The notes: generated from the letters alone by a model not told the origin. Positions 1-9,628 are shown, counted from the first letter of the stretch. The stretch is 64,000 nt of DNA from Mucilaginibacter inviolabilis (GCF_011089895.1 NZ_JAANAT010000001.1:1488001-1552000); one strand, 5' to 3'. A program made the numbers and translations.

Positions 1-650
1 TAATTTAAAAATGAGTTTTTCGCTCTCGGGTCCATTTCGGCATACGCCTCAATTGGCCTTTGATAGAGGCAAAAAACTTGCGCGTGGGGCGGGCAGGGCA
101 AGACTGACGCAAAAAAATACTACCCGAAGCGTAGCGCAGGTGTGGAGATTTTTTTAAGCGGCACCCGCATGGTCTTGACTGCCGAAGAGGGGTAAATTTG
201 CCTCAAGCAAAGGTCAAATGAAATATAATTAACAAAAAAAGGCCACTGAAAAAAAGCGCGTGGGATCCGGAGTTTTCTTTCTTTTCCGGGAAGCTGTAAA
301 AATTGAACTGCCAACCCGGCTACCGTTGCCGGACGGGGCACCCGAAGGGCCCGGTTCAATTTTTACAGGTGGGGATGGCCCCGTTATGGGATAGCAGCGG
401 CATCCTGCGAAGCAGATACAGCGGAAAGCCCGGGCCGGAGGCAACGGACGAAAAACAAGGATGCAGACGTTCCGGAATAACACGTTCAGACCATAGTGCA
501 ACCAAAGACGCCCAGGCACCTGGAAATGTGATCCCCCCCTCCAAAAATATTCCCACGTAAGCAAATCATATTACCCTAAGCACCACCCTCCTAAAGCAGT
601 GTTTATATTTTCCCATTGCCTTTTTATCCGCTATTAGCTATGTTAGCGGC
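1..650. other. Gene-free GC-rich stretch with inverted repeat
   Basis: No convincing gene is seen in these 650 bases; the open frames present are short, mutually overlapping and low in recognisable protein features. A perfect 15-bp inverted repeat (294-308 and 354-368, arms CTGTAAAAATTGAAC and its complement) brackets a GC-rich 45-base interior. About 20 bases beyond it lies a block (roughly 388-446) containing GGGATAGCAGCGG and AGCGGAAAGCCCGG. From memory, similar blocks recur between genes of Bacteroidota, but I could not check this. The function is unknown; a structured RNA, a repeat element or a decayed gene are all possible. Confidence 0.45.
294..368. repeat. 15-bp perfect inverted repeat, 45-base loop
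   Basis: Arms at 294-308 and 354-368 are exact reverse complements. The loop is GC-rich and can itself fold (CCCGGC against GCCGG). No T-run follows, so it is not a typical intrinsic terminator. It could be the edge of a small interspersed element or a structured RNA. Confidence 0.5.
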
Positions 651-1754
651 ATGAGAAAGATTATTGTGCCGGGGATCGCTCTGGCTATGACACTGGCCCT
701 TGTATCCTGGGGATTTAAGGGGCACCGGGCCATCGCGACCATTGCAGAAAAGCATTTAACCGCTAATACCGCGAAAGCAGTGAACATCTACCTGAAAGGC
801 GTAAAAATGCCGGAGGTCAGTACCTGGGCGGATGAGAACAAAGATAAGACCACGGCACCCTGGCATTACCTGAACCTGCCTTTAGGATTAAGCCATGAAC
901 AATTCACAGACGCGGTCAGCAAACAGGGAAGCGATAATATATATTCCGCTATCCTCAAAGAAGAAGCGATATTAAAAGATCAGGCCTCAAGCCCGGAGCA
1001 AAAGAACGAAGCGCTGAAATACCTGATCCACCTGGTGGGCGATGCCCACCAGCCGATGCACGTCAGCCGGAAGGAAGATAAAGGCGGGAATACCATACAA
1101 TTGCAATTTGACGGGCAGGGCAGCAATCTCCACAGCCTCTGGGACAGCAAGCTGATCGATCACGAAGGCCTGAGCGAGGCGGAGATCGCTGTCAAATATG
1201 ACTGGGCAAACGCTGCCCAGATCAAAAAATGGCAGGCGGACAGCCCAATGGAATGGCTTTGGGAAAGCTACCGGATCAGCACAGAGCTTTATGCCGATAT
1301 CAAACCGGGACAACGCGTGGACGACAGCTATTATCAAAAATACATCCCAACGGTCCACCTGCGGATTGAGCAGGCAGGCATCCGTTTGGCAGGAGAGCTG
1401 AACAGGCTTTTGAACGACAATCCGGTCAAGACGGCTCCCTTTCAGGCAGTATCCGCCCCTGCGAACCCGCAGGCTAACGAAGTCAAACTCGAAGAGATCA
1501 ATGACTATGTTGGTAAGGCCGTGAAGGTAAGAGGCAAAGTATATAGCAGCAAAGACATCGGCAGCATGACGCTCGTTAACCTGGGAGCTGCTTATCCCAA
1601 TCAATTGCTTACCGTTGTGCTGAAACAGGGCGCCAAAGCCCTGACAGATAAAGTCAAAGACCAGACCATCAGCGTACAAGGAACAGTGATCACGTTCAAG
1701 GGCAAACCCGAAATTGTCGTTACCGACAGCACACAGCTGCAGTTCGATAAATAA
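651..1754 (+). CDS. S1/P1 nuclease with C-terminal OB-fold-like domain
   Basis: This is a predicted secreted zinc-dependent single-strand nuclease or 3'-nucleotidase. Residues 1-19 form a signal peptide, so the mature protein would start at Trp20, matching the family, in which the N-terminal Trp is a zinc ligand. His25, the WADE Asp, PWHYLNL, GDAHQPMH and NLHSLWD supply the other expected ligands. The nuclease domain ends near residue 255. The last 95 residues (from about NEVKLEEINDYVGK) look like a nucleic-acid-binding OB-fold that ordinary P1 nucleases lack. The ATG at 651 gives a good signal peptide. A strong hairpin lies just downstream. The family is clear; the OB-fold call is inference from the beta-rich pattern. 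Confidence 0.85.
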   Translation: MRKIIVPGIALAMTLALVSWGFKGHRAIATIAEKHLTANTAKAVNIYLKGVKMPEVSTWADENKDKTTAPWHYLNLPLGLSHEQFTDAVSKQGSDNIYSAILKEEAILKDQASSPEQKNEALKYLIHLVGDAHQPMHVSRKEDKGGNTIQLQFDGQGSNLHSLWDSKLIDHEGLSEAEIAVKYDWANAAQIKKWQADSPMEWLWESYRISTELYADIKPGQRVDDSYYQKYIPTVHLRIEQAGIRLAGELNRLLNDNPVKTAPFQAVSAPANPQANEVKLEEINDYVGKAVKVRGKVYSSKDIGSMTLVNLGAAYPNQLLTVVLKQGAKALTDKVKDQTISVQGTVITFKGKPEIVVTDSTQLQFDK

Positions 1755-1781
1755 AACAGTATCAACCCTCCAGGGCCTTTC

Positions 1782-1821
1782 AGCTATCCCGACAGGCATA
1801 TCAACGCCTGTCGGGATAGCT
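1782..1821 (+). terminator. 16-bp stem hairpin after nuclease gene
   Basis: The arms 1782-1797 and 1806-1821 are perfectly complementary (AGCTATCCCGACAGGC and its complement) with an 8-base loop. It lies 28 bases after the nuclease stop codon. Only three T residues follow, so it may act as a weak terminator or as an mRNA 3'-end stabiliser. Confidence 0.6.
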
Positions 1822-1934
1822 TTGAAGAAGTTAAAGACAGGCAGCGGCACCAGGCCGTCCTGAAGGCTTGATCTCCAGGTACAGGTATTTGAATGATCAT
1901 TCCATCCAAACGAAGCTTTTATTAATTTCGCCGC

Positions 1935-2177
1935 ATGACCACCAACTTTAAGATTGATTTTAACGACGCAGAATTTGAATTTATCAGCATGAACAGGGTG
2001 AAGCTGCAGCTTTTCCAGGTGTATGTGCTTCATGAAGGAAAAAAACAGCGATTTCATATGCAGGTCAATGAGCAGGGCACATTTTATATAACAGACATGC
2101 CCGTATGCCCACCCATTTACCGGTCGCTGGAAAGTACCTTTAACGATGCTATACTTAAATTGGGAGAAGTTAAATAG
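1935..2177 (+). CDS. Small conserved hypothetical protein, 80 aa
   Basis: The product is an 80-residue soluble protein with no signal peptide or membrane segment and a predicted mixed alpha/beta pattern. It is acidic at the start (KIDFNDAEFEF), then has a run of beta-like segments and a PVCPPIYRS motif. I do not recognise a named family. It is probably real because it has a normal ATG, good codon use and its own upstream gap. A possible -7 element (TAATTTCG) lies just before the start. Its function is unknown. Confidence 0.6.
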   Translation: MTTNFKIDFNDAEFEFISMNRVKLQLFQVYVLHEGKKQRFHMQVNEQGTFYITDMPVCPPIYRSLESTFNDAILKLGEVK

Positions 2178-2413
2178 CCTGCTGTATTCAGGTTAATATT
2201 GTTAACAAACACGGCACAATGCAAGGTATTAAATCTGAAGGCGAGTCAGAATATAACATTAGTAAAAGAAAAATATACAACCGGGTAGTCCAACAATAAT
2301 CTATAGCCTCACAAAATCTAACCACAGCGATGTATCTCTTATTTTAAAATCACAAATGAGATTAAAAGCCCATTATCTCATGACTAAACTGGCATGAACT
2401 ATAAACATTGCTC

Positions 2414-3172
2414 TTAAAATCTCCTTCCCACGATAATTTTAATGATGGCCTTATCTGCGTTTTGTGTAAAACCGTAGCCCACACCACCATTAAATTCCCA
2501 CCTAGGGTCAAAATTCAAATCTGTTGCAGCAAATAACTGATGGTCCTGCTGTTTTAAAGCGTCATAGTGAAAAAATGGGCCGGTACTCCCGTAATATTCC
2601 AATCCAAGCGCAACAACTTTAGTTATATCATAACTTCCTTTAACATTAGGCGAAAAGGTAAATCCCCGGTTTTCATCCGGGCCTTTGAAGCTTTTCTCCA
2701 GTGTTGGGTTAATGGAAATATATAATTTATTCCACTTTTTATCTACGATAGGTCTTATCTCCAATGTGCTTGTATTTGCTGAAAATTCACTTTTCTGAAA
2801 CCCGAATTCGGTTGAAATACTCACACCCACTGGCCAGTTCCAGCTCTGCGGTGCCGCAACCCTTGGCCTAATATGAGAACCTACATAGGCCGTACGACCG
2901 GCATCGCCTATCGAATTAAAAAAATAGAAACCGGTTTCGAACCAGGTAGTCCAGCCATGAGTTATCTCAATGGTTTCATGTTCTGCATGATTTGTAGGAA
3001 GCTCACCATTAGTGATAGTTTTACTGCCATTTAGGGTAAAGTTACTGTGCAGCTCCAGCATTGTTCTACCCTTTTCAACTGTTTCAGAACCATAAACCTG
3101 GATCTCATAATTGTCCTGTGCTTTAAGTTTCAGGATAGAAAACATAAGGATTAGCAAGCATAGATATTTCAT
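2414..3172 (-). CDS. Predicted outer-membrane beta-barrel protein
   Basis: The 252-residue product begins with a signal peptide ending near KLKAQ, a common Bacteroidota cleavage context. The rest alternates polar and aromatic residues as in a transmembrane beta-barrel, and it ends with aromatic Phe (GRRF), a typical barrel-assembly signal. The spacing resembles outer-membrane proteins of the phenol-degradation or MetA-pathway type, but I cannot assign a substrate. It stands alone between a small hypothetical gene and the two-component system transcribed in the same direction. Confidence 0.65.
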   Translation of the reverse strand: MKYLCLLILMFSILKLKAQDNYEIQVYGSETVEKGRTMLELHSNFTLNGSKTITNGELPTNHAEHETIEITHGWTTWFETGFYFFNSIGDAGRTAYVGSHIRPRVAAPQSWNWPVGVSISTEFGFQKSEFSANTSTLEIRPIVDKKWNKLYISINPTLEKSFKGPDENRGFTFSPNVKGSYDITKVVALGLEYYGSTGPFFHYDALKQQDHQLFAATDLNFDPRWEFNGGVGYGFTQNADKAIIKIIVGRRF

Positions 3173-3322
3173 TAGTATTCAGCTTTAAAACGCATGTAAA
3201 ATCACATTCGTCCTAAAACTATCCTTGCAATCTGAAGCAAAATTGTAGTTGGATGGTAGATCTTAATTGTATAAAAAAAGTGACAAAACAAGGACTTTTA
3301 ATCTTGAATTATCTACGCTTTC

Positions 3323-4573
3323 TTAGAACTTGAGGATAAAAGTGTGCTGCCCTGAATCATAGGTGTAGTGAATATCATAACCATAATGCTGACAGATATT
3401 TTTAACCAGCGTTAATCCAAGACCGGTACCCTGCGATTCTTTCCCTTTTTGAAAACGTTCGAAGATCAAATCCTCATTTAATGAATGATTTGCCCCGGTA
3501 TTCTTAATGGATAATTGTTCTCCGTTCAATTCAATAATAATTACTCCGCCAGAGTTATTATGCCTGATCGCATTACTAAAGAGGTTATTTAGTAAGATAT
3601 CGATCAGATATTTACTGGCTAGCACCTGTTTTGGTTGTAAGTTATGCTCAAACGAAAGGTCTTTAGTTTGCATCAGCTCCTGAAATTGCAGCATTTTTTC
3701 AGGCAGCACAGTCTCCAGATTAATTGACTCGTTATCGGTAATCAATTTATTCTCCAGTTTGGCCAGCAATAATAACGATTGATTAAGTCGGCTGGATTTA
3801 TTGATTGAGCTGTAAATGTCCGTGATCTGCTCCAATTGCCCGGCACTTAAGGTTTCGTCCTGGATTAACGTATCCAACTTTGTGGTCACTACAGCCAAAG
3901 GCGTCATCATTTCGTGGGAGGCATTCTCCGTAAATTGCTTTAGGTTCAGGTAATCATAGGTTACCCTTAACGACATTTCTCTAATAGCCTCGTTGAGTTC
4001 AGCAAATTCATCCACCTTACTTGGTTTTCCTTTAAACTGGTCAACATCTGCGATATTGAACTGCTTGATCTCTTTCAAAGTCAACTGAAATGGCTTCCAA
4101 AGCCCATTGAGCATATACTTATTGATGATAAATAACACCAATAACAGGCCAGCAAGCAGCACCAATGTAATGATGGTAATAACTTCTATGAGATATTTTT
4201 GCCCCGCTCTGGAAATGGTGATAACAACTTTGTAATTCGTATCTTTTAATTCGACCAGGTCTTCAACGGCACGTCCTGCTTCTTTCCTCTGCTCTTTTGG
4301 GTTAAAATATGTAGTATCAAAAAAACGTTTCTGCAATTTCTGCTCATTGGTTCTGGTAAATACGGCATGGTCTCGGTCGAGGTCATATTGTTGCGGATTC
4401 AGGTTGCTGCTCCTCACATACTCCTCTGCTTCTATCAATTGCTGCTGAAGTCCCTGATCCAATTGTTGCTGGGCAATGTAATTAATAGCAAAATAATAGA
4501 TGACGGCCCCGGCCAGTAAGACGGTCAAGGTAATATAAATACTCGTCCTGGTATAATGTGCCGATAATTTCAT
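3323..4573 (-). CDS. Membrane sensor histidine kinase
   Basis: This is a two-component kinase of the OmpR-partner type. Membrane helices lie at about residues 12-30 and 130-150 and enclose a roughly 100-residue periplasmic sensor with no recognised fold. A HAMP-like linker follows, then the phospho-acceptor His220 in ENASHEMMTPL. The ATP-binding domain has an N-box (NNLFSNAIRHN) and a GTGLGLTLV G2 box. Its ATG overlaps the stop of the response regulator by one base (TAATG), so the two are translationally coupled. The stimulus is unknown; nearby genes are a cytochrome b and a TonB receptor. Confidence 0.9.
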   Translation of the reverse strand: MKLSAHYTRTSIYITLTVLLAGAVIYYFAINYIAQQQLDQGLQQQLIEAEEYVRSSNLNPQQYDLDRDHAVFTRTNEQKLQKRFFDTTYFNPKEQRKEAGRAVEDLVELKDTNYKVVITISRAGQKYLIEVITIITLVLLAGLLLVLFIINKYMLNGLWKPFQLTLKEIKQFNIADVDQFKGKPSKVDEFAELNEAIREMSLRVTYDYLNLKQFTENASHEMMTPLAVVTTKLDTLIQDETLSAGQLEQITDIYSSINKSSRLNQSLLLLAKLENKLITDNESINLETVLPEKMLQFQELMQTKDLSFEHNLQPKQVLASKYLIDILLNNLFSNAIRHNNSGGVIIIELNGEQLSIKNTGANHSLNEDLIFERFQKGKESQGTGLGLTLVKNICQHYGYDIHYTYDSGQHTFILKF

Positions 4574-5247
4574 TAACCTACAAATTTATAACCAATCCCA
4601 TAAATAGAAGTTAAATAGTCCTTACCACCTGCATCCAATAACTTCCTGCGCAGATTTTTGACATGTGTATAAATAAAATCAAAGTTATCATGCATATCCA
4701 TCTCATCGCCCCATAAGTGTTCAGCAATAGCATTTTTAGAGATAACTTTTCCTTTATTAGCAATAAAATACAATAACATGTCATACTCCTTCCTGGTGAG
4801 GACGATAGCGGTTTCGTTAACCTCAACCGTCCGGCCCTGTACATCGATGGCAATCTCATTAAATATTAACTTATTGTTGGTATTTAAAGCCTTTCGGCGA
4901 TAAACTGCCATCAGGCGGGCCTTGAGCTCTGCTAAATGAAAGGGTTTGGTCAGGTAGTCGTCAGCTCCAACATCCAGTCCCTTTAATTTATCCTCCAGGG
5001 AGTTTCTGGCAGATATTATTAATACCCCTTCGTTCTTCTGGTTGCTCCGAAGGTATTGCAGTACACCGAACCCTTCTCCGTCAGGCAGCCCGATATCCAG
5101 CAAAACACAATCATAATCATAGTCTGATAGTTTCTGCAGGGCCGGATTTAGCGCGCTACAGCTCTCGCAGATATTGCCATCTACATTCAAATAGTTTGTG
5201 ATATTCTCACGTAAACTTTGCTCGTCTTCTATTACCAGGATTTTCAA
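4573..5247 (-). CDS. OmpR/PhoB-family response regulator
   Basis: A 224-residue regulator with an N-terminal receiver domain (phospho-acceptor Asp51 in CVLLDIGLPDG, conserved Lys in LTKPF) and a C-terminal winged helix of the OmpR type, ending in the usual YGIGYKF motif. It is the first gene of the pair with the downstream histidine kinase. It is not one of the regulators carrying the CRP domain. Target genes are not evident; the divergent cytochrome b gene is a natural candidate. Confidence 0.92.
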   Translation of the reverse strand: MKILVIEDEQSLRENITNYLNVDGNICESCSALNPALQKLSDYDYDCVLLDIGLPDGEGFGVLQYLRSNQKNEGVLIISARNSLEDKLKGLDVGADDYLTKPFHLAELKARLMAVYRRKALNTNNKLIFNEIAIDVQGRTVEVNETAIVLTRKEYDMLLYFIANKGKVISKNAIAEHLWGDEMDMHDNFDFIYTHVKNLRRKLLDAGGKDYLTSIYGIGYKFVG

Positions 5248-5380
5248 AGTTGCTTTTATTCAAATGTAAAACCCAAAATTGAAGAGAACCTGAAGTATAT
5301 GCGTCCTGTCAATTTATTAATAAGCTAACCATAATGCAACTACAGATTTACTTCATATTCATTCAGTAATTTACAAACAA

Positions 5381-5394
5381 TTGATCATGATCAA
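5381..5394. promoter_or_regulatory. Perfect FNR-like palindrome
   Basis: TTGATCATGATCAA matches the classical FNR consensus TTGAT-N4-ATCAA exactly. It lies about 66 bases before the cytochrome b start and 140 before the response regulator start. Unlike the sites further downstream in this window, it has no TAnnTTTG-like element 33 or 55 bases away, so its direction of action is unclear. Confidence 0.6.
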
Positions 5395-5453
5395 CGGATC
5401 AAATCTGATTAACATCAAAATAACCTTAGAAGCCATTACTAATTAAGACCACT

Positions 5454-6128
5454 ATGACAATTATAATACCTGTTCGTAAAGATGTCCTGCATCATGGGCG
5501 TATTAAAAAATATTCGACCTCACTGCGTCTATGGCATTGGGCAAATACCATCGTCATCAGCGGTTCACTACTTACAGTATTGATCAATTCGACCATTATC
5601 AATGAAAGGCCTGTATCTGCTTTAGTCAAAGCTGAATTAAAGAATGCCGGTGCCACGGTTAGCGATGAGCAGGCTGGTTCAGTTGCACACGCGCTTGGCG
5701 ATAGCGTCTGGAAAATACACATCTATTTTGGGTATATATTAGTTGGTCTGCTTTTATTTCGCTTAGCTCTTGAGTTTTTTCAACTGGCCGATCAAAAGTT
5801 CATCCGTAAAATGAAAAGCGCTTACCGGCAATTTCAAACCACAAAAAAGAACAGAGAGCTGGTTAAACATGAGCTTACTGTAAAAGCTATTTATGCTTTG
5901 TTTTATATTTTGCTCCTGGTTATGGCCGTGACAGGTTTATTTTTGGCGTTTGAAGATCTATTAGCACCCTTCAAATCTATCAGACACAGCGTTAAAGAAG
6001 TGCATGGCTTTTGTATGTACCTGATTCTTGCTTTTATCTTTGTTCATCTTACCGGTGTTTTTTTAGCAGAACGTAAGGATAATAAGGGAATTGTTTCTGA
6101 TATGATCAATGGCGGAGGTGAGGCATAA
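5454..6128 (+). CDS. Cytochrome b561-like membrane protein
   Basis: The 224-residue protein has four predicted membrane helices and four histidines placed as heme ligands: His28 (RLWHWAN), His89 (WKIHIYFGY), His184 (EVHGFCMY) and His198 (FVHLTGV). This is the layout of the Ni/Fe-hydrogenase b-type and b561 families, which pass electrons across or within the inner membrane. No hydrogenase or dehydrogenase partner is adjacent, so its redox partner is unknown. A perfect FNR-like palindrome stands 66 bases upstream, suggesting oxygen-responsive expression. Confidence 0.8.
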   Translation: MTIIIPVRKDVLHHGRIKKYSTSLRLWHWANTIVISGSLLTVLINSTIINERPVSALVKAELKNAGATVSDEQAGSVAHALGDSVWKIHIYFGYILVGLLLFRLALEFFQLADQKFIRKMKSAYRQFQTTKKNRELVKHELTVKAIYALFYILLLVMAVTGLFLAFEDLLAPFKSIRHSVKEVHGFCMYLILAFIFVHLTGVFLAERKDNKGIVSDMINGGGEA

Positions 6129-6164
6129 TTTATATCAGCCTGTTACGATACAAACTTTTCTTTA

Positions 6165-8633
6165 TTAAAACTCTTTATCGCCTGTTTCGCTGGTTGGTAA
6201 TTTCAATTTACTGGTAAACCTGTTTAAGTTAAAACTAAGATTGATCAGGAGTACGTCCGTTTCAGAGATATAATTTGTGGTTGTATAAAAATTAGAACCG
6301 GCAGTCGTAATACGTTGCTTGTTGGCGCCCAATATTCCCATGTTCATGTTTTGCCAAAGCAGTGAGGCAGATAAGCGTCCTTTCATGAATGTTTTTTTCA
6401 CGGCGGTATTCGGCACAAAAAACTGTCCATCTTCTCCCTGGGCTGTGGGTCTTTTAGAAAGATAGTTCACGTTGGCTTGCAGACTAACTGTTTCGCTGAG
6501 CTGAAAGCTGGTATTACCATTAACCGAATAAGCCCATTTGGTATTGGAGATGATAAAAGGCTCATTTAAAATAGCGATGTTCCCGTGAATTTTGTAATTA
6601 TACAGGTTGCCGCCCAAATAAATACTCCACCATTTAAAAGGTGATAAATTCATCCCCGCTTCCAGCCCGAATAACCTGGCACTTCCGGCATTGGTATATA
6701 CACGGTTCAGGATGGTATCAGCATATACACTGTTAAGCCGTTGTATGGGGTTTTTAATATGCTGATAATACAAGGTGGTAAAAAAGGATCCTTTGGTAAA
6801 ACTTCGGTTCATCCCCAATTCTGCAAGGTCAATAAATTCCGGCAGCAGATCAGGATCACCCTGTTCCAGTGTTTCAGAGTGCTCACGCTCGGGTATGGGA
6901 TTTAACTCCAGGTTGCTGTTGCGCTGTACCCGTCGGCTGTAAGCTGCTTTCAGGTTCCAGCCCTCATTGATATGATACAGCAAACTGGCCGAAGGAAATA
7001 AATTAGACAGGTTCAAGATATGCGGGCTAGGATCATATGACAGGTTAACCATACGCGCAGCATACTCATAACGCAAACCGCCTACGTATTCAAGCTTTTG
7101 TATTTTACCGGAGTATTGGCTGTAAAACGAATTGATATTATTTTGGGCATGAATACTCCCGCTAAACTTGTCCAGATCAGGTTGAGAAGTAGCCGGTGTT
7201 ACAAAATAATCAAAGATGCCGTCCTGGATATCATGCCTGAATTGGTAACCGCTCTCCAGTTTTCCCTTGCCAATGTTCACACTGTAATCCAGTTTCAACC
7301 GGTAAGCGCTTATTGGTCTTTTGTAGGGGTTGTTCACATATTGTATGGTATCTGCCGTATTTGGGTACCTTAAATTACGGTTTTGGGTTGCCCCATACAG
7401 GTTATCATGTTCATAAAGCAAGCCCGCCGTCAGGGTCGACTTATCGGTAAAGGTGTGTGTATAGTCAACATTACCCAAATTAAAGGCACCCTCCTTTGTT
7501 TGCAGGTTTGAGTTATAATAGGTTGTGCTTTTGATAAGGGCATTGGTGTTTAGGTTTGAGGTGGTATTGTTATATAGCAAGTCGGCCAGACGCGCCTGGT
7601 ATCTTTTGCCACTATAAAGTCCTACTGAAATCACATTGTTTAGGTCGGCAGTATAACTTATAGATGCTCTTCCTGCATAACTATATCTGTCAAAACTTCT
7701 TTCCCCGTTAGATGGAAAACGGGTGATCGTGTTATTGCTGAAGTTTTTAGTATAAACATAGCCTTCCCTGTAGCCCTCATTATCATTCCGGGTATAATTG
7801 CCCCCTATCGAAATATCCCACTTATTTTTTCTGTAATTAATGGTAGCGTCGCCTCCAAATCGTTTCGGCTTTTCCAGGTTACCATAGTCGGTGGTACTGG
7901 GCAGCCCGCCCTGCGCATTGGCCGTCAGGGTTAGACCATCGGCGGTACCCTTTTTTGTAACGATATTGATGATGCCGCCCCGGCCGTCCGGATCATATTT
8001 GGCAGATGGAGCGGTAATCAGTTCTATGTTATCAATGGCATTGGCTGGTAATTGCGTTAGTACGGTTTGGGCATCGACCAGAACGGGTTTGCCGTTGATC
8101 AATACCATAAACCCCGCCGATCCCCGTACGCTAATGTCGCCTTCAGAATTGACAGTCACCGATGGCAGATTTTTTAATACATCAATAGCTGAGCCGCCTT
8201 TGGCTGATTCAAACTGCCCCGCTTTATAGCTTTGCTTATCAATTTTATTTAATGCTGTTATTTTTTGACCTGAAATAGCAACCTCATTAAGCATCTTACC
8301 CGAAGGACTTATCGGAACCTGGCCTAAATCTAATTGCTGGCCATCCTCTATAGTAATTCCTTTGATAAATCTGGTTTCATAACCGATGAAGATAATTTTT
8401 ATACGGTAGTTGCCTCTCGGTATTTTTGTAAAATGGAACTCTCCATTGGTGCCGGTGACTTGTCCGGAAACCAGTGTGGAGTCGGCGGATTTGAATAAAG
8501 TAACACTCGCATATTCTACCGAAGATTTGCTTTTGGCATCCGTTACCTTACCTTTAATATTAGCATTTTGGGCGGATGAACTTATATAAGAAAAGATAAA
8601 AATAAGACAGCCAAGAGGTAAACATATTTTCAT
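6165..8633 (-). CDS. TonB-dependent receptor, outer-membrane barrel type
   Basis: The 822-residue outer-membrane receptor has a signal peptide ending near SSSAQ, then a CarboxypepD_reg-like domain (about 22-100). The plug (about 120-230) includes a VLKNLPSVTV motif and the VRGSAGFMVLINGKPVL segment characteristic of this class, and a large beta-barrel follows. Receptors with this architecture import ligands too large for porins, often metal chelates, peptides or glycans. No SusD partner is adjacent, so a polysaccharide utilisation locus is not supported. The AraC regulator upstream on the same strand is a plausible controller, but the ligand is unknown. Confidence 0.88.
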   Translation of the reverse strand: MKICLPLGCLIFIFSYISSSAQNANIKGKVTDAKSKSSVEYASVTLFKSADSTLVSGQVTGTNGEFHFTKIPRGNYRIKIIFIGYETRFIKGITIEDGQQLDLGQVPISPSGKMLNEVAISGQKITALNKIDKQSYKAGQFESAKGGSAIDVLKNLPSVTVNSEGDISVRGSAGFMVLINGKPVLVDAQTVLTQLPANAIDNIELITAPSAKYDPDGRGGIINIVTKKGTADGLTLTANAQGGLPSTTDYGNLEKPKRFGGDATINYRKNKWDISIGGNYTRNDNEGYREGYVYTKNFSNNTITRFPSNGERSFDRYSYAGRASISYTADLNNVISVGLYSGKRYQARLADLLYNNTTSNLNTNALIKSTTYYNSNLQTKEGAFNLGNVDYTHTFTDKSTLTAGLLYEHDNLYGATQNRNLRYPNTADTIQYVNNPYKRPISAYRLKLDYSVNIGKGKLESGYQFRHDIQDGIFDYFVTPATSQPDLDKFSGSIHAQNNINSFYSQYSGKIQKLEYVGGLRYEYAARMVNLSYDPSPHILNLSNLFPSASLLYHINEGWNLKAAYSRRVQRNSNLELNPIPEREHSETLEQGDPDLLPEFIDLAELGMNRSFTKGSFFTTLYYQHIKNPIQRLNSVYADTILNRVYTNAGSARLFGLEAGMNLSPFKWWSIYLGGNLYNYKIHGNIAILNEPFIISNTKWAYSVNGNTSFQLSETVSLQANVNYLSKRPTAQGEDGQFFVPNTAVKKTFMKGRLSASLLWQNMNMGILGANKQRITTAGSNFYTTTNYISETDVLLINLSFNLNRFTSKLKLPTSETGDKEF

Positions 8634-8713
8634 GATAGCATACAGATTGCAATTGTAAAAATAGAATTTACAGTATGCTGGTCACGGTATAAATCCTACC
8701 ATTTGCGGTATAA

Positions 8714-9532
8714 TTAAACACTCTTTTTGGCTGATGCGAATGCCAATTCACGATATAGGCCAGGCGTTAAGTTGGTGTTAATCTTGAAAAATTTAACAAA
8801 GTGTGAGGTATCGGAAAAGTCAAGGGTGGCCGCAATTTCTTTAATAGATAGCGGAGTGTTGGATAACAGCGTTTTGGATTCTAACAGGATGCGCTCATTT
8901 AATAACATGGAGGGGGTTTTGCCTGAAGCGTTCCTACAGATTAAATTTAGGCGCGACGCTGGCATTTTTAACAGATCGGCATAATCCTGTATCTTTTTTA
9001 TCCGCTGATAGTTTTCATTGACCAGGCTTTTAAATTGATAGTAAACAGCGTTAAAAGTTACATCCCTTTGGATAAAAGCACCTGACTGTTCCAGGATTTT
9101 TAACAGGATCAGTTGCAAATAGGTCTTCAATATGGTTAGTGAGGTATTGGATTGATAATCCTGGTAAAACCGTTTCACTAATTCAAAAAGAATCCCGCCG
9201 TCTGCCAGGCTAATATGGGCAGGTAACTGATAGACCACCTCTAAGCCTTCGCTATTTAATAATTCTTCTCTGAACAGGATCACAAAACCTTTGGGTATCC
9301 TTGAAAAATCCCAGCAATGTGTTTGCCCCGGCTTTAAAAAATAAATATCCGGCGGAGTAACGTCAAATGTGTAGTCATCAATAGTATGAAAACCCGCGCC
9401 CTGACTTAAAACGATCAGTTCAAAATAGTCCGCGTGTTTATGAGGCACCGTCGGTTTGATCACCTCCTTAAACGGACTGATTTTTAAAACCTGATCTGAT
9501 GCTATTTTTGATTTAACAGGAATGGCATTCAT
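8714..9532 (-). CDS. AraC-family transcriptional regulator
   Basis: A 272-residue regulator with an N-terminal cupin-like effector domain (PHKHADYFELIVLS motif, residues about 30-110) and a C-terminal pair of helix-turn-helix motifs. The second HTH carries the AraC signature (SLKEIAATLDFSDTSHFVKFFK pattern, here beginning LSIKEIAATLDF). It lies 80 bases upstream of the TonB receptor gene on the same strand, so local control of that receptor is likely. The effector cannot be predicted. Confidence 0.88.
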   Translation of the reverse strand: MNAIPVKSKIASDQVLKISPFKEVIKPTVPHKHADYFELIVLSQGAGFHTIDDYTFDVTPPDIYFLKPGQTHCWDFSRIPKGFVILFREELLNSEGLEVVYQLPAHISLADGGILFELVKRFYQDYQSNTSLTILKTYLQLILLKILEQSGAFIQRDVTFNAVYYQFKSLVNENYQRIKKIQDYADLLKMPASRLNLICRNASGKTPSMLLNERILLESKTLLSNTPLSIKEIAATLDFSDTSHFVKFFKINTNLTPGLYRELAFASAKKSV

Positions 9533-9628
9533 ATTTATGCTAAGTTAGTTTATTAAACCATCAGACCTACCAATGATGATTACTCTGATGGTTTCTTAAC
9601 TTGTTATGTGGTGTTCATAGCGAATATA

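Noticed and set aside
120..564. Several overlapping frames in the first gap
   Set aside because: Frames on both strands overlap each other, differ in composition from neighbours and contain no motif.
987..2057. Long reverse open frame of 356 codons
   Set aside because: It lies antisense across the S1/P1 nuclease, whose motifs are clear, and shows no protein features; a shadow frame.
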